In this document: positions 1 through 4,638 of the stretch, piece after piece
Numbering within the stretch: the first letter of the stretch is position 1
How the letters are laid out: every line of letters begins with the position of its first letter
Origin: DASUTW01 sp035513995
GTDB taxonomy: Bacteria; Actinomycetota; UBA4738; CALAEC01
Reading direction: 5' to 3'
DNA: 8,739 bases
NCBI GenBank assembly: GCA_035513995.1
Contig: DATKBL010000103.1
Span: forward strand, 1 to 8,739
Made by a program: the position numbers and the translations under genes
The notes under the pieces: model-generated
What the model was told of the DNA's origin: nothing
Databases searched by the model: none
What the model saw: the letters and a program-made list of their open reading frames with translations, nothing else

Positions 1-1
1 C

Positions 2-277
2 TGCCTCGCCGTCGAAGAGGAGATGGGCCGGGTGCGCGCGGAGCGGTGGGGGCCGCGCACGATCGACCTCGACCTGCTGACCTTCGGCGACGAGGAGATC
101 GACGAGCCCGGCCTGCGGGTTCCGCACCCTCGGATGCACGAGCGGGCCTTCGTGCTGGCGCCGCTCCTCGAGCTGACGGCTGATCCCATGCTGCCCGGGG
201 GACGGCGCGTCACCGATCTCCGCCTCGGCCCCGAGCTCCTCCTGGGCGCCCGCCCGTTCGCCGCCCCTCTCGCTTGA
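2..277 (+). CDS. folK: 2-amino-4-hydroxy-6-hydroxymethyldihydropteridine pyrophosphokinase (HPPK), C-terminal part
   Basis: HPPK transfers pyrophosphate from ATP to 6-hydroxymethyl-7,8-dihydropterin, the step before dihydropteroate synthase in folate synthesis; it is a small cytosolic enzyme. The reading frame is open from the window edge, so the start and about the first 70 residues are missing (family length about 160). The visible 91 residues begin CLAVEEEMGRVR and carry the family signature RWGPRTIDLDLLTFGD, which holds the paired Asp residues of the metal site, followed by VPHPRMHERAFVLAPLLEL, typical of the HPPK C-terminal half. The stop is TGA at 275-277. In M. tuberculosis folK lies a few genes from panC-coaX-lysS, as here. 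Identification is firm; only the 5' end is unknown. Confidence 0.95.
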   Translation, partial: CLAVEEEMGRVRAERWGPRTIDLDLLTFGDEEIDEPGLRVPHPRMHERAFVLAPLLELTADPMLPGGRRVTDLRLGPELLLGARPFAAPLA

Positions 278-309
278 CCTCCCGTCGGGCTCGCGTCAGG
301 GTTGTCGCC

Positions 310-795
310 GTGTTGGTCGCCATCTCCGCCTACCAACTGTGGTTCTTCGTGCACCTGCTCGGGGTGTTCGGCTTCCTGCTGTCCCACGGGGTGTCGGCAG
401 CCGTGGCGCTGAAGCTGCGTAGCGAGCGCGACCCGGTGCGCATCGACGCGCTTCTCCAGCTCTCGGGTTCGGCGGTGCCGGCCCTCTACGGCTCCTTCCT
501 CGTGCTGCTCGCGGGGGGGATCGTGGCCGGCTTCCTGGGGAGCTGGTGGTCGCAAATGTGGATCTGGGCCTCGATCGGGATCCTCGTGGCCATCCTGATC
601 TCCATGTACGCGATCGCGGGCCCTTACTACCGGCGGGTGAGGACGATCGTCCAGGCCATGGCCCGAGGCTCCGAGGCCGTGACCGCCGAGCAGCTCGACG
701 GGATCCTTCGCGCCCCCTCGGCCCTGTGGAACTCGATCCTCGGGTTCGCGGCCATCCTGGCGATCCTCTACCTCATGGTCTTCAAGCCGTTCTGA
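310..795 (+). CDS. Four-helix integral membrane protein, DUF2269-like
   Basis: Function unknown. The protein is hydrophobic, with about four predicted membrane segments (numbered from the GTG at 310): roughly 3-31, 57-80, 83-106 and 138-160. A polar, charged stretch near 32-50 (KLRSERDPVRIDALLQL) and another after PYYRRVR lie between them. The pattern of an aromatic first helix with FVHLLGVFGFLLSHG followed by RDP resembles predicted membrane proteins of the DUF2269 type; this is recognition by eye. An alternative TTG start at 274 would overlap folK by 4 nt and add 12 Arg-rich residues, but has no Shine-Dalgarno (SD). GTG 310 has AGGG at 298-301, 8 nt upstream, so I prefer it. Its stop TGA (793-795) overlaps the ATG of the Usp-Rieske gene by 1 nt, so the two are probably co-translated. 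No catalytic motif is visible. Confidence 0.8.
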   Translation: MLVAISAYQLWFFVHLLGVFGFLLSHGVSAAVALKLRSERDPVRIDALLQLSGSAVPALYGSFLVLLAGGIVAGFLGSWWSQMWIWASIGILVAILISMYAIAGPYYRRVRTIVQAMARGSEAVTAEQLDGILRAPSALWNSILGFAAILAILYLMVFKPF

Positions 796-1838
796 TGGGC
801 TACGCGAGGATCGTCGTCGGCACCGACGGCTCCGAGACGGCCGGCCGGGCCGTGGACCGTGCCGCGAGGCTCGCGAAGGACCTCGACGGCACTCTCTTCC
901 TCGTCACCGCCTCGGCCCCGATCGGGATGATCGACTCGGTGGCCGAGCAGGTCGTGATCGCGGCCCGCGACCGGGTTCGGGCCCGGGGCGTCGAGGCGCA
1001 GGGGGTGGTGCAGGAGGGAGACCCGGCCGAGGTCCTCACGTCGGTGGCCGCGAGCAAGGATGCCGGCCTCGTGGTGGTGGGGGACCAGGGCCTGGGGAAG
1101 GCGAGGCGCTTCAAGCTGGGGGGCGTGGCCGAGCGGGTCGCCGTGATGGCGCCCTGCGACGTGCTGATCGTGGAGACCCAGAACCCGCCCGAGGCCCCCA
1201 GCGAGGGGCCGGTCTATCCGCGCCTGCTCGTGGGGACCGACGGCTCTCCCACCGCCACGGCGGCGGTCCAGCGCGCCTACGACTTCGGGATGATGATCGG
1301 GGTCGGCGTGCTGGTGGCCACGGTCACGGGCGACGATGTCCTCGCCGCGATCCACCTCGAGGAGGCGAAGAAGATCAAGCCGCGAGCCCTCGGCGTGGAG
1401 ACCAGGGTGCTGCGCGGCGAGCCGGCCAAGGCCCTGGTCAAGGAGGCCGACCATGAGGGATGCGGGCTGATCGTCGTCGGGAACCGCGGGCTGACGGGGG
1501 CCCGCCGGGTCCTGCTCGGCTCGGTGCCCAGCCGCGTCGCCCACCGCGCCGACCGCGACGTGCTGATCGCCCGCACCGTCGGCCAAACCATCAAGGACCT
1601 CCGGCCCGGCAGGGGAGGGGTCGTGGACGCCGGGGACGGGAAGATGATCGCCGCTTTCCTGGAAGAGGACGGGACGATCCGAGCGCTCGACCCACGGTGC
1701 ACGCACATGGGGTGCACGGTCCGCTTCAATCAGTCGGAGCGGACGTGGGACTGTCCCTGCCACGGCTCGCGCTACGACCTCGAGGGGGAGGTCCTCCAGG
1801 GCCCTGCGAAGAAGCCCCTCTCGCCGACGAAGCTCTAG
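795..1838 (+). CDS. Tandem universal stress protein (UspA) domains fused to a C-terminal Rieske [2Fe-2S] domain
   Basis: A 347-residue protein with three domains. Usp domain 1 (about 1-127) starts with a beta strand and GTDGS (Asp11); its nucleotide loop G96-x2-G99-x9-G109 is followed by Gly110 where Ser/Thr is usual. Usp domain 2 (about 141-260) has GTDGS (Asp149) and the complete ATP-type motif G229-x2-G232-x9-G242-S243. A short linker leads to a Rieske domain (about 268-347) with box I CTHMGC (302-307) and box II CPCHGS (320-325), then GEVLQGPAKKPL. Expected cluster ligands are Cys302, His304, Cys320 and His323; Cys307 and Cys322 are placed to form the disulfide known from bc1/b6f Rieske proteins. 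No signal peptide, Tat motif or membrane helix is seen, so it is probably cytosolic. ATG 795 overlaps the upstream stop (TGATG) and lacks an SD, suggesting translational coupling. The role is unknown; a nucleotide-sensing redox protein is inference. Confidence 0.93.
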   Translation: MGYARIVVGTDGSETAGRAVDRAARLAKDLDGTLFLVTASAPIGMIDSVAEQVVIAARDRVRARGVEAQGVVQEGDPAEVLTSVAASKDAGLVVVGDQGLGKARRFKLGGVAERVAVMAPCDVLIVETQNPPEAPSEGPVYPRLLVGTDGSPTATAAVQRAYDFGMMIGVGVLVATVTGDDVLAAIHLEEAKKIKPRALGVETRVLRGEPAKALVKEADHEGCGLIVVGNRGLTGARRVLLGSVPSRVAHRADRDVLIARTVGQTIKDLRPGRGGVVDAGDGKMIAAFLEEDGTIRALDPRCTHMGCTVRFNQSERTWDCPCHGSRYDLEGEVLQGPAKKPLSPTKL

Positions 1839-2212
1839 TCCTTCACCTCCATGAACCACTCCGTGAACTCGGAGGCTCGGCCGCCCTCGCCGAGGCGGAT
1901 GATCCACAGGTTCGAGTAGACACGGCGGGGCTCGTCCAGGTACTCCGTGCGCCCCTGCACGAACGCCAGGTCGCCCGCGGTGGCCAGCACCTCGGAGGCG
2001 AAGTGCCAGTCGCCGGGCTCGTCGCGATCCTCGAGCCACGCTTCGACGATCGCGTCCCGACCCTCCCACGGCTTCCGGTAGGGCGCCGTGAAGTACCTGG
2101 CGTCCTCGGTGAAGAGGATCTCGATGTCGTTCCGGTCGTTCGAGGTCCAGGCGCGCTCGTAGGCCTCGACCCAGCGCGTCGCGTCGTCTCTGGCGTCGTC
2201 TCTGTCGGTCAT
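1835..2212 (-). CDS. SnoaL-like / NTF2-fold protein
   Basis: A 125-residue soluble protein. The start helix with WVEAYERAWTSND, then ILFTEDARYFTAPY, WEGRDAIVEAWLE and a C-terminal run of strands (SNLWIIRLGEGGRASEFTEWF) is the usual layout of SnoaL-like proteins of the NTF2 superfamily, a cone-shaped fold used by many small enzymes and binding proteins. The substrate cannot be told from sequence. The ATG (2210-2212) is preceded by a near-perfect SD, AGGAGGAGGA, only a few bases away. It starts 11 nt after the azlD stop and is the last gene of the azlC-azlD unit. Its TAG stop and the TAG of the Usp-Rieske gene on the other strand share CTAG at 1835-1838, leaving no space for a terminator between them. 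The fold is likely; the function is open. Confidence 0.85.
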   Translation of the reverse strand: MTDRDDARDDATRWVEAYERAWTSNDRNDIEILFTEDARYFTAPYRKPWEGRDAIVEAWLEDRDEPGDWHFASEVLATAGDLAFVQGRTEYLDEPRRVYSNLWIIRLGEGGRASEFTEWFMEVKD

Positions 2213-2223
2213 CGTCCTCCTCC

Positions 2224-2526
2224 TCAGATCAGTCGGGCCAGGGCGGTTACGAGCGCTGCCACCCCGACCGTTACCCAGATCGGGGCGCGAAACGCCGCCG
2301 CCACGATCGCGGCGGCCACGCCGAGCAGGCGCTCGTCGACCGCGATCCCATCGTCGGTCCCGAGGACCTGGACGAGGATCAGCGCGGCGAGGAGCGCGGG
2401 AGCGAGCAGGGCCAGCATCCGCTGGACCCGAGGTGGCATCGGACGACGGTCGAGGAGCAGGGGGCCGGCGGCCTTGAGGACCGCGGTCCCCGCTCCCGCC
2501 GCGGCCACCACGATCCAGACCTTCAC
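2224..2526 (-). CDS. azlD: AzlD-family branched-chain amino-acid export subunit (small)
   Basis: A 100-residue membrane protein with about three to four hydrophobic segments (roughly 3-22, 38-56, 66-80 and 84-99) and LDRRPMPPRVQRML between the first two, a pattern typical of AzlD, the small partner of AzlC. In Corynebacterium the equivalent pair BrnF/BrnE exports isoleucine, leucine, valine and methionine. The chosen GTG start (2524-2526) overlaps the azlC stop as GTGA, a standard coupled arrangement, and gives the usual family length. A longer frame reaching to 3330 runs antiparallel through azlC out of frame and is not real. The gene lies between azlC and the SnoaL-like gene. The family call is strong because of size and position directly after azlC; the substrate is inferred. 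Confidence 0.9.
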   Translation of the reverse strand: MKVWIVVAAAGAGTAVLKAAGPLLLDRRPMPPRVQRMLALLAPALLAALILVQVLGTDDGIAVDERLLGVAAAIVAAAFRAPIWVTVGVAALVTALARLI

Positions 2527-3179
2527 CGGGACCACCCCACGAGGATCGCCGCGGTGGCGGCGATCACCGGCACGCCCACGGGCGCCCACGGGAGCAGCGC
2601 CAGGGCGATCGATGCGCCCAGCGCGGCGGCGAGGGGGGCGCGCCGACCCTTGAGCTGGGGGGCGAGGAGGGCCACGAAGACGGCGGGGAACGCCGCGTCG
2701 AGGCCGAGCGTCTCGGGGTCGCCGATGATCCTGGCGCCGAGCGCGCCGACGAGCGTCGAGGCGACCCAGGTGGCGTAGAGCACGAGGCCGGCCCCGATCA
2801 GCCGCTTCCCGTCCACCCCCTCGGCGGTGGTGGCGATCGCCCACGACTCGTCCACGATGAGCTGGGAGCGGAGGAAGCGCAGCCATCCCGGCCCCTCGAT
2901 CGCCCCCGCCACGGTGAGGCCGATCGGCGTGTAGCGGGCGTTCAGGAGCAGCGCCGCGGCGATCGCCGCCGCGGCGCTGCCCCCCACCTCGAGGATCGAG
3001 GCGGCTGCGAACTGGGCGGACCCGGCGAACGTGGTCGCCGACATCACGACCGGGGCGAGGACCCCCATGCCAGCCTCCCGGGCCAGCACCCCGAAGGCCA
3101 CCCCGAACCCGACGACGGGCACGACCAGCGGGAGGATCGCCCGCGCGCCCTGCCGGTATCCCTGCTCCACGCGGATCAT
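2523..3179 (-). CDS. azlC: AzlC-family branched-chain amino-acid exporter (large subunit)
   Basis: A 218-residue inner-membrane protein. YRQGARAILPLVVPVVGFGV near the N-terminus, followed by GMGVLAPVVMSATTFAGSAQ, the stretch LLLNARYTPIGL and later LIVDESWAIA, are characteristic of AzlC/BrnF proteins; about six hydrophobic segments are visible. With AzlD it forms an exporter that relieves excess branched-chain amino acids or their analogues. The ATG at 3177-3179 has no good SD but overlaps the stop of an upstream 40-residue ORF as ATGA, so translation probably depends on that leader. A consensus-like promoter lies at 3329-3358. An alanine-rich helix (SAAAAIAAALLL) is encoded by a long perfect inverted repeat at 2948-2980, most likely a by-product of GCC/GCG codons. 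The exact substrate is not provable here. Confidence 0.93.
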   Translation of the reverse strand: MIRVEQGYRQGARAILPLVVPVVGFGVAFGVLAREAGMGVLAPVVMSATTFAGSAQFAAASILEVGGSAAAAIAAALLLNARYTPIGLTVAGAIEGPGWLRFLRSQLIVDESWAIATTAEGVDGKRLIGAGLVLYATWVASTLVGALGARIIGDPETLGLDAAFPAVFVALLAPQLKGRRAPLAAALGASIALALLPWAPVGVPVIAATAAILVGWSR

Positions 3180-3298
3180 CTTGCCGCTTCGGGCGAGGGG
3201 ATGACGGGTGCGCTCTTGTTGCGTCGGGCCGGACCCGCGTCCACAAGCAGGTCGGCAGAGTGCAGTCGGGACATCTCCCAGATCGTGTGTCCGCGCAT
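3176..3298 (-). CDS. Small 40-residue leader ORF upstream of azlC
   Basis: Starting with MRGHTIWEMSRLHSADL and ending PSPEAAR, this ORF matches no family I recognise. Three points favour translation. A purine-rich SD-like GGAGAGAGG (3307-3315) lies 8 nt before the ATG (3296-3298). A promoter with -35 TTGACA and -10 TACCAT lies upstream, placing the transcript start near 3322. Its TGA (3176-3178) overlaps the azlC ATG as ATGA, and azlC has no SD of its own. Third positions are less G/C-biased than in neighbouring genes, as would fit a leader under weak protein selection. It is not notably rich in Leu/Ile/Val, so a classical branched-chain attenuator is not evident. It could also be non-coding 5' leader that is open by chance; an in-frame ATG at codon 9 is a less likely start. 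Confidence 0.5.
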   Translation of the reverse strand: MRGHTIWEMSRLHSADLLVDAGPARRNKSAPVIPSPEAAR

Positions 3299-3328
3299 CC
3301 CCCTCGCCTCTCTCCGTAACCGGCCAGC

Positions 3329-3358
3329 ATGGTAGACTAGTGACGCATCACCTGTCAA
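3329..3358 (-). promoter_or_regulatory. Predicted housekeeping-type promoter for the azlC-azlD-SnoaL unit
   Basis: On the minus strand, a perfect -35 box TTGACA (3358 down to 3353) is followed after 18 nt by TACCAT (3334 down to 3329), which matches 4 of 6 bases of TATAAT including the key T-A and final T. This predicts a start near 3322 and a leader of about 24 nt before the 40-residue ORF. The -35 box is part of the left arm of the inverted repeat and its loop edge, so a protein bound there would block polymerase. The -10 box overlaps the -10 box of the opposing promoter. Confidence 0.65.
3330..3338 (+). promoter_or_regulatory. Predicted extended -10 promoter for the CGNR regulator gene
   Basis: TGGTAGACT contains the extended -10 TGn followed by TAGACT, which fits the TAnnnT pattern of actinobacterial -10 boxes. 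No convincing -35 hexamer is present 16-18 nt upstream (CTCTCC lies there), which an extended -10 can compensate. The expected start is about 3344-3346, exactly at the left edge of the inverted repeat, so the transcript would begin with that hairpin. It shares bases with the -10 box of the azlC promoter on the other strand, so the two promoters probably cannot be used at the same time. Confidence 0.55.
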
Positions 3359-3376
3359 GCGGCGAGACAGGTGATG
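3346..3376. repeat. Perfect 11-bp inverted repeat, probable operator
   Basis: CATCACCTGTC (3346-3356) and GACAGGTGATG (3366-3376) are exact reverse complements, separated by a 9-nt AAGCGGCGA spacer. The arm centres are 20 bp apart, about two helical turns, as expected for a dimeric DNA-binding protein facing one side of the helix. The repeat covers the -35 region of the azlC promoter and lies just downstream of the start of the regulator promoter. An RNA role is also possible, because the plus transcript would start with this hairpin only 2 nt before an SD at 3379-3387. There is no T-run after it, so it is not an intrinsic terminator. Confidence 0.75.
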
Positions 3377-3393
3377 ATAGGAGAGGAACCCCC

Positions 3394-3429
3394 TTGCGGG
3401 ATAACCAACGAGTGAACTACAGTGGTTGA
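3394..3429 (+). CDS. Putative 11-codon uORF (leader peptide) before the CGNR regulator
   Basis: The strongest SD in this region, AGGAGAGGA at 3379-3387, is not in front of the CGNR gene but 6 nt before a TTG at 3394. That codon opens an 11-codon frame, MRDNQRVNYSG, ending with TGA at 3427-3429. The stop lies between two candidate starts of the regulator (GTG 3422 and ATG 3431), neither of which has an SD of its own. Ribosomes finishing the leader could reinitiate at ATG 3431, 1 nt downstream. Alternatively this is the true N-terminus of the regulator, separated from it by a frameshift or a sequencing error. It is too short to judge by codon use. Confidence 0.45.
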   Translation: MRDNQRVNYSG

Positions 3430-3430
3430 G

Positions 3431-3991
3431 ATGTCGACGGCCTCCACCCACCGCGATCTCGACCTCGTTGCTGCGTTCGTGAACACGCGGGACGTCGAGA
3501 GCGGCGCCGACGATCTGTCCTCGCCCGACGCGCTGCGCGGGTGGCTGGTCGAGCACGATCTCCTCCCCGCCGATCACCCGGTGACCGAGGCTGACCTGGC
3601 CCGTGCGCTCGCCCTCCGCGACGCGGTCCGAGGGATCGCCGAGCGGAACAACCCCGGCGCGGAGGTCCCCCGGGACGAGGACCCCGTGGCGACGCTGAAC
3701 CGGCTCGCGGCCGACGCGCGGATGGTCCTCGAGTTCGACACCGGGGGCGGCGCCCACCTCACCTCGTCGGACGAGGGCGTGGACGGCGCGCTCGGCCGGA
3801 TCCTCGGGGCGGTCTTCGTCTCGATGGCCGACGGCCGATGGAAGCGGTTCAAGGCCTGCGCTCGCCACTCGTGCCGCTGGGTCTACTACGACCGGTCGAG
3901 GAACCGATCCCGGACGTGGTGCTCGATGGACGTCTGCGGCAACCGCGAGAAGGCTCGCGCGTTCCGCGAGCGGAGGAAGGCGGGCCGGTGA
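3431..3991 (+). CDS. ABATE / CGNR zinc-finger transcriptional regulator
   Basis: A 186-residue protein with an N-terminal ABATE-type domain (LVAAFVNTRDVESGADDLSS near the start, then a helical region with ARALALRDAVR) and a C-terminal CGNR zinc finger. The finger has Cys143 and Cys148 (CARHSC), the WVYYDRSRNRSRTWC segment with Cys164, and Cys169 in the family-defining CGNR, followed by a basic tail (REKARAFRERRKAGR). Such proteins are regarded as DNA-binding, stress-related regulators; few have known targets. The GTG at 3422 would add three residues; I prefer ATG 3431 because it follows the leader stop directly. The gene is divergent from azlC across a palindrome, so it is the natural candidate to regulate both. 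Its TGA overlaps the GTG of the acetyltransferase gene (GTGA). Family call firm, target inferred. Confidence 0.92.
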   Translation: MSTASTHRDLDLVAAFVNTRDVESGADDLSSPDALRGWLVEHDLLPADHPVTEADLARALALRDAVRGIAERNNPGAEVPRDEDPVATLNRLAADARMVLEFDTGGGAHLTSSDEGVDGALGRILGAVFVSMADGRWKRFKACARHSCRWVYYDRSRNRSRTWCSMDVCGNREKARAFRERRKAGR

Positions 3992-4569
3992 GCCTGGAGG
4001 TGCGCCCGGTCACCGCCGAGCGATGGGACGATCTTGTCGAGCTGTTCGGGTTCGACCGGGGCGGGTACTCGGGCTGCTGGTGCATGTGGTGGCGGCAGAC
4101 GGCGAAGGAGTACGACCGCGACCACGGCGCGTCGAACCGCGGGGCGATGCGAGCGCTGGTGGCCGAGGGGCGGGAGCCGCGCCTGCTCGCCTACCTCGGC
4201 ACGGAGCCGGTCGGATGGGTCTCGGTGGCCCCCCGGGATGAGCTCGGGCGGCTCGACCGCTCGCGCATCCTGGGCCGGGTGGACGAGGAGGAGGTGTGGT
4301 CGATCGTCTGCTTCTACATCCACCGGAGTCACCGGCGGAGCGGCGTGGGTACGGCCCTCCTCGAGGCTGCCGTGGGCCGCGTCGCCGAGCGAGGGGCCAG
4401 GTGGGTCGAGGCCTACCCCGTGGACCTCGACGCGGCGACCGCGAAGAAGTCCTCGGCGGAGCTGTTCACCGGCACGCTCGCGATGTTCGAGCAGGCCGGG
4501 TTCGAGGAGGTGGCCCGCCGCAGCCCGTCCAGGCCCGTCGTCAGGGCGAGGGTGCGCGCACCTCGCTGA
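3988..4569 (+). CDS. GNAT-family N-acetyltransferase
   Basis: A 193-residue cytosolic enzyme predicted to transfer an acetyl group from acetyl-CoA to an amine; the acceptor is unknown. The acetyl-CoA loop is visible as R116-R-S-G119-V-G121 (HRRSGVGTALLEAA), preceded by strand beta4 (VWSIVCFYIH). The N-terminal segment has a striking CWCMWWR (30-36), which I recognise from a group of uncharacterised GNAT proteins. A C-terminal TLAMFEQAGFEEVARR is the usual last helix and strand of the fold. The GTG start at 3988 overlaps the regulator stop by 4 nt and has a strong SD, GGAGGAAGG (3972-3980), 7 nt upstream, inside the regulator gene. The two genes therefore form an operon. A link to amino-acid export is suggested only by position. 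Confidence 0.9.
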   Translation: MSLEVRPVTAERWDDLVELFGFDRGGYSGCWCMWWRQTAKEYDRDHGASNRGAMRALVAEGREPRLLAYLGTEPVGWVSVAPRDELGRLDRSRILGRVDEEEVWSIVCFYIHRSHRRSGVGTALLEAAVGRVAERGARWVEAYPVDLDAATAKKSSAELFTGTLAMFEQAGFEEVARRSPSRPVVRARVRAPR

Positions 4570-4573
4570 CCTC

Positions 4574-4581
4574 TATACACT
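4574..4581 (+). promoter_or_regulatory. Possible -10 element for the panC operon
   Basis: The 69-bp gap 4570-4638 between the acetyltransferase and the DUF2520 gene contains an AT-rich island TATACACT, in which TACACT (4576-4581) fits the TAnnnT pattern. I find no -35 hexamer at the right distance, and no SD before the GTG at 4639. The island stands out in a region of over 70% G/C, but the promoter call is weak. The operon could also be read from upstream. Confidence 0.35.
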
Positions 4582-4638
4582 CGGCGGCGGAGCACGAACG
4601 ATCGTCCGCGCGCGTCCACTCGTGACCCACGCGACCCC

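Noticed and set aside
768..2069. 433-residue open frame antisense to the Usp-Rieske and SnoaL-like genes
   Set aside because: Arg/Gly/His/Pro-rich composition typical of antisense frames in GC-rich DNA; both strands here already hold genes with clear family motifs.
2948..2980. Perfect 14-bp inverted repeat with a 5-nt loop inside azlC
   Set aside because: It encodes an alanine-rich membrane helix (SAAAAIAAALLL); alternating GCC/GCG codons make such palindromes by composition. No T-run follows and it is deep inside a gene.
2224..3330. 368-codon minus-strand frame that would make a long N-terminal extension of AzlD
   Set aside because: The extension is out-of-frame reading of azlC; AzlD has its normal length from the GTG at 2526 and couples to azlC through GTGA.
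3389..3400. CCCC-TTGC-GGG mini-hairpin as terminator or riboswitch expression platform
   Set aside because: Only 3-4 pairs, no T-run, and I could not match the region to any riboswitch class I know.
4599..4606. ACGATCGT-type palindrome upstream of the DUF2520 gene
   Set aside because: A short self-complementary octamer around GATC is expected by chance in such DNA; there is no second copy or spacing to a promoter.
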